Below are positions 50,792 through 60,120 of a DNA stretch of 64,000 nucleotides, piece after piece. Both the position numbers and the translations under genes were made by a program. Position 1 is the stretch's first letter, and each line of letters starts with the position of its first letter. Source of the DNA: Mitsuaria chitosanitabida ATCC BAA-476 = NBRC 102408 (GTDB taxonomy: Bacteria; Pseudomonadota; Gammaproteobacteria; Burkholderiales; Burkholderiaceae_C); contig NZ_BCYP01000022.1 in NCBI RefSeq assembly GCF_001598255.1, positions 1 to 64,000 of the forward strand, given 5' to 3'. Below the pieces are notes generated by a model. That model made no database searches, was not told the DNA's origin, and worked only from the letters and a program-made list of their open reading frames with translations.

Positions 50792-51868
50792 ATGCCCAGT
50801 CTCTTCGACCCCTTGCAAGTCGGCGCCGTGTCGCTGGCCAACCGCATCGTGATGGCCCCACTGACGCGCAACCGCTCGGTCGGCCTGCTGCCCGGCCCGC
50901 TGGCCGTCGAGTACTACCGCCAGCGCGCCAGCGCCGGCCTGATCATCAGCGAGGGCGCCCAGATCACGCCCGAGGGCCAGGGCTACCTCGACACCCCGGG
51001 GATCTACTCGCCCGAGCAGACGGCGGCCTGGAAGCTGGTCACGGACGCCGTCCATGAGGCCGGCGGCAAGATCGCCGTGCAGCTGTGGCACGTGGGCCGC
51101 ATCTCCCACAGCGAGTTCCAGCCGAACGGCGCCAAGCCGCAGTCCTCCACCGACCGTCAGGCCAACAGCAAGACCTTCACCAAAGCCGGCTTCGTCGACG
51201 TGGCCGAACCGCGCGCGCTGGCCATCGACGAGCTGCCCGGCATCGTCCAGGCCTACGTCCACGCGGCCAAGTCGGCGATGGCCGCGGGCTTCGACGCGGT
51301 CGAGGTGCACGGTGCCAACGGCTATCTGCTGGACCAGTTCCTGCGCGACAGCGTCAATGACCGCAGCGACGCCTACGGGGGCTCGATCGAGAACCGCGCC
51401 CGGCTGCTGCTGGAGGTGATGAAGGCCATCGCCGAGGCCATCGGCGCGGACCGCACGGGTCTGCGTCTGTCGCCGGTCACGCCGGTGAACGACGCGGGGC
51501 AGGACAGCGACGCGCAGGCGCTGTTCAACTACGTCGTCGAGCAGCTGGCGCCGCTCAAGCTGGCCTTCCTGCATGTCATCGAAGGCCAGACCGGCGGTCC
51601 GCGCGACATCGCGCCCTTCGACTACAACGCGCTGCGTGAGCGCTTCAAGGGCGTGTACATCGCCAACAACGGCTACACCCGCGAGATGGCCATCGACGCC
51701 GTCGCGACCGGCCATGCCGATGCGGTGGCCTTCGGCCGCAGCTTCATCTCGAACCCGGACCTGGTGCGTCGACTCAAGCTGAACGCGCCGCTGCAGAAGG
51801 CGCATTCGGCCACGATGTATGGCGGCGGGGCCGAGGGGTATACGGACTATCCGGCGCTGGCGGACTGA
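50792..51868 (+). CDS. Old Yellow Enzyme family alkene reductase
   Basis: A 358-residue FMN-dependent reductase of the NemA/OYE family. Features: 'SLFDPLQVGAVSLANRIVMAPLTRNRS', the substrate-binding pair His-x-x-Asn in 'VEVHGANGYLLDQFLRDSVNDRSDAYGG', and the FMN phosphate-binding 'VAFGRSFISNPDLVRRL'. It should reduce electron-poor alkenes such as enones, maleimides or nitrate esters with NAD(P)H. Family alignment favours the ATG at 50792 over one 22 codons upstream, though neither has a strong ribosome site. Confidence 0.93.
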   Translation: MPSLFDPLQVGAVSLANRIVMAPLTRNRSVGLLPGPLAVEYYRQRASAGLIISEGAQITPEGQGYLDTPGIYSPEQTAAWKLVTDAVHEAGGKIAVQLWHVGRISHSEFQPNGAKPQSSTDRQANSKTFTKAGFVDVAEPRALAIDELPGIVQAYVHAAKSAMAAGFDAVEVHGANGYLLDQFLRDSVNDRSDAYGGSIENRARLLLEVMKAIAEAIGADRTGLRLSPVTPVNDAGQDSDAQALFNYVVEQLAPLKLAFLHVIEGQTGGPRDIAPFDYNALRERFKGVYIANNGYTREMAIDAVATGHADAVAFGRSFISNPDLVRRLKLNAPLQKAHSATMYGGGAEGYTDYPALAD

Positions 51869-51894
51869 CGGGGGAGGGCCGTCCGGCCCGAAGA

Positions 51895-52103
51895 CCCTCA
51901 CCCCCACCCTCTCCCGCAAGCGGGCGAGGGAGTCGTGGGGCTCGCTGCCTTCGGGCGGACCCAATGGCCGCTCGCCGGTTGCCTTCGAGCGGATTCGACG
52001 GGTTCTCAATCGCTGACCTCGGGCGGACCCGAGCGATCCTCCGCCGCTCGCCTGCGCTCACACCCTCTCCCGCGGGGCGGGAGAGGGCAGGGGTGAGGGT
52101 GGG
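51895..52103. repeat. Pair of inverted GC-rich repeats between genes
   Basis: CCCTCACCCCCACCCTCTCCCGC (51895-51917) and its near reverse complement ending at about 52101 (two mismatches in 23) face each other across about 160 bases. Each copy is itself partly palindromic ('CTCTCCCGC...GCGGG'). A short direct repeat, TCGGGCGGACCC, occurs between them (about 51952 and 52019). The gap 51869-52141 has no gene. This resembles the common CCCTCACCCC-type intergenic repeats of Burkholderiales and could be a small non-autonomous element. Confidence 0.55.
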
Positions 52104-52141
52104 AGCGTGGCAGGACGCCGGTCGCGCAGGCCCGAGGAGGG

Positions 52142-52714
52142 TCAGGCCTTGCCCTTCATCTTGGACCGGAAGATCTCCGCGACGGAGACCTCGCGCGGGC
52201 CCGGTCGCAGCGCGAAGGACTGACCCGCCTCGATGGTGCCGGGCTGGCGCACCGCCAGATAGAACCCGCACCAGCCGCTCTGCGACATCATCTTCACCGC
52301 CTTGTTGAAGCCCATCGCGGCGTTGAACTTGAAGCACGGATACCGCGGCTCGCTGATCGCCAGCTCGCAGCCGGGGAAGACCAGCACGTCGCCGATGTAG
52401 GCGTCGCCTTCCAGCAGCCCGCTCAGGCTGAGGTTCTCGCCCATCGCGCCCCAGGGCAGCGGCGCTTCCCAGCCCGCGACCTGCGCCTGCGCGCGCACGG
52501 TGCGCCAGAAGTCGTAGTGCTCGGTGGGATAGGCGTACACGGCCTTGGACAGGCCGCCGTGGACGCTGAGGTCGGCCTGCTCGTCGCCGTCGAGGCCCAG
52601 CGGCTTCACGATCCGTTCGCCGGTGACGGGACGCTTGCGGATGCCGGTGAGGACTTCGCGGCCGTCGATCAGCAGCGGCTCGGCGCGGGCGGTGTTAATG
52701 CTCAGGACTTGCAT
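52142..52714 (-). CDS. MOSC domain protein (YiiM-like)
   Basis: A 190-residue MOSC protein, the molybdenum-cofactor-sulfurase C-terminal fold. The signature Cys lies in 'SEPRYPCFKFNAAMG'. N-terminal 'VKPLGLDGDEQADLSVHGG' and 'GENLSLSG' are typical. In E. coli, YiiM takes part in Mo-cofactor N-hydroxylated base detoxification. The ATG at 52714 is inside the start overlap with the GAF sensor gene, whose stop is at 52695, so the pair is likely co-translated. Confidence 0.92.
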   Translation of the reverse strand: MQVLSINTARAEPLLIDGREVLTGIRKRPVTGERIVKPLGLDGDEQADLSVHGGLSKAVYAYPTEHYDFWRTVRAQAQVAGWEAPLPWGAMGENLSLSGLLEGDAYIGDVLVFPGCELAISEPRYPCFKFNAAMGFNKAVKMMSQSGWCGFYLAVRQPGTIEAGQSFALRPGPREVSVAEIFRSKMKGKA

Positions 52715-54011
52715 CGGGCGATTCTCCCGCACTGGCGCGGAAGCTCGCCGGCGCGGTGATCTGCGAATCGCTGCGGTAGTGCCGCAGCGCCTCGCGCGCC
52801 TCGTGCAGCGCGATGGCCTGGTCGCGCTCGCGCTGCAGGTACTCGAGCGCGAACGAGAGGTCGCCCGCCATCTCGTCCATCAGGCCCAGCACCTGCGGAT
52901 CGAAGAAGCCTTCCTCGCCCGCCAGCACGCTGAGCGCGCCGATGATCTCGCCGCCGCGATGCAGCGGGAAGGCCGCCATCGCCTCCACGCCGGGCGGAAT
53001 GACGGGGGCGCCGGAAACGACCAGGGTCGGGTCCTGCACCGCGTGATTGCTGACCTGGTGCACGCCGCCGATGATGGCGCGCGTGGCCATCGAGGCCCGC
53101 GCGAACGGCGACTCTCGCGACCAGCGCCGCGGCGCGCCGGGGATCAGGCGATCGCCCGGGCCGGACTCGGCCACCCGCTCGAACGCGTCGCCCTCGATCA
53201 GCACGACGGACGCGAAGCGCGCATGGCCGGTCTCGACGCAGATGCGGCAGATGTCCTGGAACAGGTGCTGCTCGGCGTGCTCGTCGGCGACGGCCTGCGC
53301 CTCGCGCCGGACGATCAGCTGGTTGGTCTTGGACAGCGCGATGTAGAGCTGCTGCAGCCGCAGCCGCGAGGCGTCGCCGGCACGGCGCTCCTCGTCGTAG
53401 CGGGCCCAGACCAGGCAGACCAGCACGCCGCAGACGGCGGCCGACAGCAGCACCAGCAGCAGGCCCAGGCGGGCCGCGTCGGTGGCGGCCTCCTGCGCGC
53501 GCTCGGTGTCGATGCGGGCCTGGCTGAGCTGGAAGGCCATCAGTTCGTCGACCAGCCGCATCACCGCGAGGCGGCGCTGGTTGATCTCGCGCAGCAGCTC
53601 GGGCGTGGGCTCGCCGGCCTGGGCCAGCGCGGCCCAGAGCTGGTCGAGCTGCGGCTGGACGCGCGCGATCAGCGCGAGCTCCGGCGGGGTCATGTGGGTG
53701 GCGAGGTAGCGGGTCCAGGCCTGGCGCGAGCTGTCGATGACGCGCTGGCTGGCGACGCTCATGCGCGCGCCGTCGGCCTCCTGGGCCTGCGAGATCAGCA
53801 GCGTGCCCAGCTGCTGAGCGCCGAGCACCTGTTCGATGTCGCGCAGCAGGTCCACGGGCACGAGGCGATCGTCGTAGAGCGATTGGGCGATGCGCGCGGC
53901 CTGACGCGACTGCCACCAGCCCAGCAGCGCCGAGGCCGTGACCAGCGCGAGCGCCAGCCCGAGCACGAGCAGCAGGCGGGCGCGGATGGACGGACCGGAC
54001 GGGGCGGACAT
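52695..54011 (-). CDS. Membrane sensor with GAF domain
   Basis: A 438-residue protein. Two membrane helices (about 15-38 and 187-207) bracket a periplasmic helical region ('DDRLVPVDLLRDIEQVLGAQ...') that resembles four-helix-bundle ligand-binding domains. After a coiled segment, a GAF domain covers about 250-395 ('RICVETGHARFASVVLIEGDAFERVAESG'). No kinase, cyclase or methyl-accepting output follows, so signalling would have to go through a partner. The ATG at 54011 is chosen from sequence character. It overlaps the MOSC gene start by 20 bases. Confidence 0.8.
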   Translation of the reverse strand: MSAPSGPSIRARLLLVLGLALALVTASALLGWWQSRQAARIAQSLYDDRLVPVDLLRDIEQVLGAQQLGTLLISQAQEADGARMSVASQRVIDSSRQAWTRYLATHMTPPELALIARVQPQLDQLWAALAQAGEPTPELLREINQRRLAVMRLVDELMAFQLSQARIDTERAQEAATDAARLGLLLVLLSAAVCGVLVCLVWARYDEERRAGDASRLRLQQLYIALSKTNQLIVRREAQAVADEHAEQHLFQDICRICVETGHARFASVVLIEGDAFERVAESGPGDRLIPGAPRRWSRESPFARASMATRAIIGGVHQVSNHAVQDPTLVVSGAPVIPPGVEAMAAFPLHRGGEIIGALSVLAGEEGFFDPQVLGLMDEMAGDLSFALEYLQRERDQAIALHEAREALRHYRSDSQITAPASFRASAGESPDASPEH

Positions 54012-54177
54012 GGTCGGGCGGGCGGCGAGAAGGGCGGACGCGGGACCCGGCGGGCCTGCCCGGGCGCAGGGGCCGAGCATAGGCGCAATTCGCACGCGGG
54101 CCGATCCCCGAGGCGATGGGGCCGTCCCGGGAATCCGGCGACGGGGCGCACCGCATCGGGGCGGGCCCGGACGTGAC

Positions 54178-54233
54178 GACGCCGCGGCGCGTGAGGCACG
54201 CCGCGGCGTCGGGGGGATCCCCGTCAGGGGATC
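54178..54233 (-). terminator. Tandem hairpins after the tpsA gene
   Basis: A 12-bp perfect stem (54178-54189 with 54199-54210, GACGCCGCGGCG/CGCCGCGGCGTC) is next to a 7-bp stem (GATCCCC-GTCA-GGGGATC, 54216-54233). They lie between the exoprotein gene and the GAF gene, both on the minus strand. No T tract is present; termination is inferred. Confidence 0.45.
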
Positions 54234-54252
54234 GGGGGAGCGAGCGTCGGGA

Positions 54253-57200
54253 TCAGCCGCGACGCAGCATCACGGCGCGGACGCTGGTCGGCGCGACGCC
54301 GGTCTGCTGCTTGAGCGCGCTCAGGGCGAGCGCGGCGATCAGGTCGTCGCTCAGCGCGTCGGCCGACTCGGGCGCCTGCACCCGCAGCGTGCCGTCGGCC
54401 ATCAGCACCACGTTCAGCATCGCCGACTGGCCGCCTTCCAGCGTCACCGCGGCGCGCACCTGGCGGGTCACGCCGGTGGCGGTGCGCTCCGTCGCCGGGA
54501 CCGGTTGCTGCAGCGGCTTCAGCGCGAGGCTGTCGCCCAGGTCGTCGACCCGGAACATGCCCAGCGGCTGCAGCGTCGGCTCGCCCTTGTCGGCGTAGAC
54601 CGGCAGCTGGCTCTGGCGCGCCTGGTCGTAGGCCGGGGCCTCGACCGCCAGGCTCACCTGGCCGCCGTCACGCAGCGTCTGCTCCAGGCTCAGCGTCGCC
54701 AGCGCGATGCCGTTGCCACCGTTGCCCTGACCGGCGCCGTCGCCCGGCGCGCCGGCCGTGCCGCCCGCGCCGTTGGCGTTGGACGCACCATTGCCGCCGT
54801 TGGCTCCCGCGCCGTTCACGCCGTTGCCGGCGGCCCCATTGCCGTTGCCGCTCAGGCCGCCGTTGCCGCCGCCCGCGTTGCCATTGCCACCGAGGCCAAC
54901 ATTGGCGTTGCCGCCCGCGCCGGAGCCCGTGCCCGGATCACCCAGGCCGACGGTGCCGTTCGGATTGCCCGACGGACCCGCCGCGACGGAGGCCACCGTG
55001 GTGCCCGTGCCGCCGCCGCTGCCGCCGTTGCCGGTCGGCACGTTGGCGGTCTTCGAGCCTCCATTGCCGTCGCCACCGCCCTGCGTGCCGTTGCCGCCGA
55101 CCGGCTGCACCACCAGGCCGTCGACCGGCGGCTTGGTCAGCGCGTTCACCGCGCCCGTCACCGTCAGCGTCGACGGCTCCAGGCGGTAGTTGAGGGCGTC
55201 CGCGCCCTGCAGCTGCAGCTGCACCGCCACCGACTTGTCGGTGCCGACATACGGGGTGTCGAAGCGGCCGGTGCCGCTCACGCTCACCTGGTCGCCCGCC
55301 AGCACGCCGCGCGGCGCGCCCACCACCAGCGTCGCCGTGGCGTCGCCGCTGTAGGTCGCGTCGACCACGGACACGCTCGGCGCCTGGATCGTGCGGGTGG
55401 TGATGTCACCGGTCGCGTGCTTCGTGCCCGAGGCCAGCTGGTAGTTGCCCGCGTCGGCGCCGGTCAGCGCCAGCGCCACGTCGACCGCCTTGCCGGTGCC
55501 GGCATTCTTGTCGTCGTACTGGCCCGAGACCTTGACGCCCAGCTGGTCGCCCGCCACGACGCCGATGGCGCCGCCCGTGCTGACCTGCGCGGTGCGCGTG
55601 CCGTCATAGACCTTGCCGGTCACCGTGATCGCGCCGACGTCCACCGTCTTGGGCGTGATCGCCGCGGTCGCGCCACCGCGCGTGTCCAGCACGTAGTTCG
55701 CCGCGTCCGCGCCGCTCAGGCCCAGGCCCGAGACATCGACCGCCTTGCCGGTGCCCGCGTTCTTGTCCAGGAAGCGGACCGATCCGGTCAGCGCCGTGTC
55801 GTCGCCGCGCACCAGGCCGGCGATGCCGCCGCTGGAGAACTGCGCCGAGGTCGTGCCGTCATAGACCTTGTCCTGCACCGCGCCGACCGCCACGGTCACC
55901 GTCTTGGGCGTGACCGTGCCGATGGCCGCGCTGGCCGAGTCGGACGCGAGGCGGTAGCCGTACACCGCGGTGCCGCCGTTGGCGCCGTCGGTGACCACCA
56001 GGCCGTCGACGGTCACGGTCTTGCCGGTGCCGACGTTCTTCGTGTCGTAGCGCGCGCCGCCGCTGCCGCCGATGCCCACGTGGACGACATCGCCGTCGAT
56101 CGCGCCGCCGGCTTGCAGCATGCCGGCGTCGACCGCCGCGCTCGTGTTGCCGTCGTAGACCTTGGACGTCGAGCCCGACAGCGACACCGTCAGCGTCGGC
56201 GCGACCGTGTACAGGAAGCCGTTGCCCGTCCCCAGAACCGTGGCGCCGTAGCCCGCGTCGTACTGCTTGAAGTCGGCCACCAGGCCGCCGCGCGTGTCGT
56301 TCAGCGGCGAGGTCGAGTAGACCTGCCAGTGCCCGCCGTGGCCGACCTGCACCGCGCTCGCGCCGGCCTGGTTGATGAAGTTGCGGCCCGCGACCAGGGT
56401 CACGCCCCGGGCCTGACCACCGGCATCATCGGCGCTCACCGCCTGCTGCAGGGTCAGGTCCGAGCTCGCGCCGAGGGCGGTCAGCTGGACGGTGCCGGTG
56501 GCATGGACGCCGCTCAGGCCGTCGACCGTGCCGACCGTCAACGAGCGGTCCGCGACCAGGGACAGCGAACCCACGTCCGCCGCGATCTGGCTGACGTGCT
56601 GGTTGGCCGTGAGGGCCGCCGCGCCGGTGCTGCGCAGTGCGAGCGCGTTCGCGGTGATCGCGGCCGAGCCGCTGATGCCCGCGCCGCCGCGCTCGTCCAG
56701 CGAGACCGTGCCGGTCGCCGACATCGCCTGCGCCACGTTGATGCCGCCCGCGCCGGCGCGCACCAGCAGGTCGCCGCCGGTCACGCCGATGCTGCCGCCC
56801 TGCGTGAAGGTGCCGCCCAGCAGCTCCAGGCCGCCGACGCTCACCGCCACCGGCGCGTTCACGTTCAGCGCGCGATCCGAGGCATCCACCCGCAGCGTGT
56901 CCACGCCGTTGAACAGGGTCAGCAGGCCGCTGCTCAGGTCGGCGCTCGCGCCGCCGACGGTCGTCGCCGCGCCCGCGCCGGTGGCCTGGAAGACCACCGT
57001 CGCCTGCGCGCCGTTGCTCATCGCCGGCGTGCCGGCGCGCGCCCAGGTCGGCGCCTGCAGCGTCAGCGTGGCGGCGGTGCCGGTGAAGTTCACCGGCGCG
57101 CCCAGTGTCAGCGCGCCGGTGCCCGCGTCGACGGTGACGTTCGCGCCGTTGCGCAGCGTCAGGCCGTTGAGCGTGTCGACCGTGCCGATCGTGTAGCCGG

Positions 57201-60099
57201 CCGCGCTCGACGGACGGATCAGCGTCGTGCCGCCGGTGTCCAGCGCCAAGGTGGTGAAGTTGAAGGTGTCGTCGGTCAGCGTCGCGCCCTGGCCGGCGGT
57301 CACGGCCACCTGGGCCGCGGCCACGCCGCCGTTGACGCCCAGCACCTGACCGCCGCTCTTGAGGTGCACGGTGGAGGCGTTGGTGCTGATGTCGCTGTCG
57401 AAGACCAGGTCGCCGCCGTCGGCGCGACCGATCTCCAGCGAGGCCGCGTTGACCTGGCCGATCGACGCGTTGCTCAGCCCGCCGCCCAGGTGCAGCGCGT
57501 TGGCCGCCGTCATCTGGCGGATCGTGACCTTGCCGGCGCCGCCGTTGGCGGTGACCGCCTGCGACAGGTTGACGTTGTCGCCGGTCAGGACGATGTTGCC
57601 GCTGGTGTTGGTCAGGGTGCCGGCCGAGATGTCGATGTTGCGGTCGACCATCTCGAAGCTGCCCGAGGCGCTGAAGCTGAAGTTGCCCGGCACGCTGATC
57701 GTGCCCGTGCCGTCGGCGCGGCCGACGGTCAGGTTCTTGATGCCCGGCAGCTTGGCCAGCGTCGCGGCCGAGGCGAAGCCGTTGGCGTCGCCCAGGATCA
57801 TGTTGGTGGCCGGGTCGAAGGGCTCCAGATGCAGCGACGCGGTGCTCAGGTTCTGCAGCGTCGCGGTGCCCCAGTCGATGTGGTTGGCCCGCAGCGTCAG
57901 CACGCCGGTGCCGGTGTCCAGGTTCACCGGGACGTTGCCGAAGTTGATCGAGCTGTCGGTGTAGATGCTGGCGCCGCCCTTGAACACGAAGGGCGTGTCG
58001 ATGTTGACGTCGCCGCTCACGCTCAGCAGGCCGGCCAGGATCTTCTGACCCGTGGTGTAGCTGCCGTCGCCGCGGAAGATCACCCGGCCGGCGCCCAGGA
58101 TCATGCTGGAGTTCAGCGTCACGTCGCCGCTGCCGGTGGAGACGTACAGGTTGCCGCCGCTGGTGTTGACCGGGGCGTTCAGGGTGAAGAAGCCGCCGCC
58201 CATGTTGTCGGAGTCGGCCCAGATGCGGACGTAGCCGCCGTTGGTCGTCAGCGACCCGCCCACCGTGGCGCCGTCGGCGCCGTAGATGGTGATGGAGCCC
58301 GCCAGCGGCGTGCCGCTGCCCGGGGCGGTGACGTCGTGCACGGGGAGGGCGCCGGACGGGTTGCCGCCGGCGCCGGAGGCGATCATCGTCGGCACGTTGA
58401 GCACGCGGCCCGAGGCCCTCGCGCCCGCCACCAGCATCAGGCTGCCGGTGCCGGAGACCTCCAGCACGTTGTTGGCGTTGGCGAACATCAGGTCGGTGTT
58501 GCCGGCGTTGCTGCCGTCGTTGGCGGCCGGGGGCGGCGCCAGGTCGCCGCCGCCCGCGGTGCCGGCCTCGATGCGCAGGCTGACGTTGGGCTTCATCGTG
58601 ATCCGACCGTCGCCGCCGTTGAGCGTCAGGTCGTTCACGCGGATGTCGCCGGCGGCTTGGAGCAGCACGTTGGCCTGCTGGGCCTCGATGTCCTTCTCAT
58701 AGACGATGGAACCGGTCAGCGCGCCGCTGCCGCTGCCGCCGCCGCTGATCTCCAGCGTGTCCGGGTCCAGCAGCAGATCGCCGGTGCTGCCCTTGGCGGC
58801 GAGCGCGTTGGCCCGGCCGCTGTAGGCCAGTTCCTTCTTGCCGGAGACCTCGATGCGGCCGCCGTTGCCGCCCTGGTCGCCGCCGCGCGACTCGACGCGG
58901 CCGGCGAACTCGGTGCGACCGTCCGACCAGGTCACCACCTCGCCGCCGTTGCCGTTCACCGTGGCGTTGGCCGCCAGCAGCGACGTGGCGTCGACCGTCA
59001 CGTTCCTCGCGTTGGCGATGCTCGCGTCCTTGCCCTGCCAGCCGCCGCCGACGTGGATCTGGCCGCCGCCGGTGGCGCCGCTGGCATCCAGCGTGGCGCC
59101 GCGCAGCGCGATGTCGCCGCCGGTGACGCGGATGTCGCCGCCCTGGCCTTGCGCGCCGCTCGCGTCCAGCCGGCCGGTCACGTGGACCTGGCCGTCGGCG
59201 CCGCCGTCCAGCACGATGCGGCCGCCTTGCGCGGACAGGCCCTTGGCCTCGACCACGCCGTCCATGTTGATGACGCTGGCGCGCAGCGCGCTGGCGCTGG
59301 GCGCGCTCAGCACGACCTTGCCGCCTTGCACCAGGCCTTGCTGGGCGAGCTCGGCGTCCAGCGCCGCCTGGTCCACCTGGACCTGCAGCAGCCCGTCGCC
59401 GCCGAAGTCCAGCGAGACCGACTGGGCCGCGACCATCGCGACCTGGCCGGCGCTGATGCTGCCGGTGTTCACGACCGAGGCGCCCAGCAGCGCGACCACG
59501 CCGTCGGCGCGGATCGTGCCCTCGTTGCGGACCTGCGCGGTGCTGGTGCCGGAGAAGCGGGCGCGGCCGGCCAGGAAGTCCGCGTCGCTGACGTTCAGCG
59601 TGCTGGCGACCAGACCGCCGACGTTGACGGTCGCGCCCTTGCCGAAGACCACGCCGCTGTTGTTGATCAGCCAGACCTGACCGTTGGCGGACAGGTCACC
59701 GAAGATCTGGCTGGGCGCGCCGCCGGTGACGCGGTTCAGCGCCACGGCGTCGGAGCCCGACTGGTTGAAGCGCACCGAGGCATTGCTGCCGATGTCGAAG
59801 CTGTTCCAGTTCACGACCAGCTTGTTGGTGGCCTGGTCGATGCGCAGCTGCGCGCCTTGCTGCGTCATCGAGGCCTGGCCGGCGGTGACCTGCGCGCCCG
59901 AGGGCAGGGCCCCGGGGTCGAGCGCGAAGGCGGGGCCGGCGAGGGCCGCCGCCGCGGCGCCGAGGACGGAGGCCGCCATCGCGCGGCGGACGGTGCCGCC
60001 GCTGCGCTTGCCGCGGCCGCGGGCGATTTCAGGCACCGCCACGAAGGCGCCGCAGAGCTCGTTCCAGACGAGTCGATAGCTGTGGTTCAACGATCCCAT
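54253..60099 (-). CDS. Large two-partner-secretion exoprotein (TpsA) with YDG repeats
   Basis: A 1948-residue filamentous-haemagglutinin-like exoprotein. The N-terminus is an extended signal peptide ('MGSLNHSYRLVWNELCGAFVAV', then a hydrophobic stretch ending 'AGPAFAL'). The TPS secretion domain follows (about 50-260, 'NSFDIGSNASVRFNQSGS', 'WLINNSGVVFGKGATVNVGGL'). The centre is beta-helix sequence. Four YDG/MBG-like repeats start at about 1313, 1411, 1495 and 1580 ('KVYDGTTSA' pattern). A Gly/Asn-rich linker of about 120 residues precedes a conserved C-terminal region. It lies 21 bases after its tpsB gene, in one operon. Probable role: surface adhesion or a biofilm matrix protein. Confidence 0.93.
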   Translation of the reverse strand: MGSLNHSYRLVWNELCGAFVAVPEIARGRGKRSGGTVRRAMAASVLGAAAAALAGPAFALDPGALPSGAQVTAGQASMTQQGAQLRIDQATNKLVVNWNSFDIGSNASVRFNQSGSDAVALNRVTGGAPSQIFGDLSANGQVWLINNSGVVFGKGATVNVGGLVASTLNVSDADFLAGRARFSGTSTAQVRNEGTIRADGVVALLGASVVNTGSISAGQVAMVAAQSVSLDFGGDGLLQVQVDQAALDAELAQQGLVQGGKVVLSAPSASALRASVINMDGVVEAKGLSAQGGRIVLDGGADGQVHVTGRLDASGAQGQGGDIRVTGGDIALRGATLDASGATGGGQIHVGGGWQGKDASIANARNVTVDATSLLAANATVNGNGGEVVTWSDGRTEFAGRVESRGGDQGGNGGRIEVSGKKELAYSGRANALAAKGSTGDLLLDPDTLEISGGGSGSGALTGSIVYEKDIEAQQANVLLQAAGDIRVNDLTLNGGDGRITMKPNVSLRIEAGTAGGGDLAPPPAANDGSNAGNTDLMFANANNVLEVSGTGSLMLVAGARASGRVLNVPTMIASGAGGNPSGALPVHDVTAPGSGTPLAGSITIYGADGATVGGSLTTNGGYVRIWADSDNMGGGFFTLNAPVNTSGGNLYVSTGSGDVTLNSSMILGAGRVIFRGDGSYTTGQKILAGLLSVSGDVNIDTPFVFKGGASIYTDSSINFGNVPVNLDTGTGVLTLRANHIDWGTATLQNLSTASLHLEPFDPATNMILGDANGFASAATLAKLPGIKNLTVGRADGTGTISVPGNFSFSASGSFEMVDRNIDISAGTLTNTSGNIVLTGDNVNLSQAVTANGGAGKVTIRQMTAANALHLGGGLSNASIGQVNAASLEIGRADGGDLVFDSDISTNASTVHLKSGGQVLGVNGGVAAAQVAVTAGQGATLTDDTFNFTTLALDTGGTTLIRPSSAAGYTIGTVDTLNGLTLRNGANVTVDAGTGALTLGAPVNFTGTAATLTLQAPTWARAGTPAMSNGAQATVVFQATGAGAATTVGGASADLSSGLLTLFNGVDTLRVDASDRALNVNAPVAVSVGGLELLGGTFTQGGSIGVTGGDLLVRAGAGGINVAQAMSATGTVSLDERGGAGISGSAAITANALALRSTGAAALTANQHVSQIAADVGSLSLVADRSLTVGTVDGLSGVHATGTVQLTALGASSDLTLQQAVSADDAGGQARGVTLVAGRNFINQAGASAVQVGHGGHWQVYSTSPLNDTRGGLVADFKQYDAGYGATVLGTGNGFLYTVAPTLTVSLSGSTSKVYDGNTSAAVDAGMLQAGGAIDGDVVHVGIGGSGGARYDTKNVGTGKTVTVDGLVVTDGANGGTAVYGYRLASDSASAAIGTVTPKTVTVAVGAVQDKVYDGTTSAQFSSGGIAGLVRGDDTALTGSVRFLDKNAGTGKAVDVSGLGLSGADAANYVLDTRGGATAAITPKTVDVGAITVTGKVYDGTRTAQVSTGGAIGVVAGDQLGVKVSGQYDDKNAGTGKAVDVALALTGADAGNYQLASGTKHATGDITTRTIQAPSVSVVDATYSGDATATLVVGAPRGVLAGDQVSVSGTGRFDTPYVGTDKSVAVQLQLQGADALNYRLEPSTLTVTGAVNALTKPPVDGLVVQPVGGNGTQGGGDGNGGSKTANVPTGNGGSGGGTGTTVASVAAGPSGNPNGTVGLGDPGTGSGAGGNANVGLGGNGNAGGGNGGLSGNGNGAAGNGVNGAGANGGNGASNANGAGGTAGAPGDGAGQGNGGNGIALATLSLEQTLRDGGQVSLAVEAPAYDQARQSQLPVYADKGEPTLQPLGMFRVDDLGDSLALKPLQQPVPATERTATGVTRQVRAAVTLEGGQSAMLNVVLMADGTLRVQAPESADALSDDLIAALALSALKQQTGVAPTSVRAVMLRRG

Positions 60100-60120
60100 G
60101 ATGTGTTCTCTTTGATCTGA

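Noticed and set aside
54700-55100. Possible CRISPR or tandem array from repeated GCCGTTGCC units
   Set aside because: The units have no fixed repeat-spacer spacing and translate in frame as the Gly/Asn-rich linker of TpsA.
53938-60120. 2060-codon plus-strand open frame opposite the TpsA gene
   Set aside because: It is an antisense shadow. Its product is rich in Arg, Gly, Ala and His with no domain pattern, while the minus strand encodes a clear TPS exoprotein with signal peptide, secretion domain and repeats.
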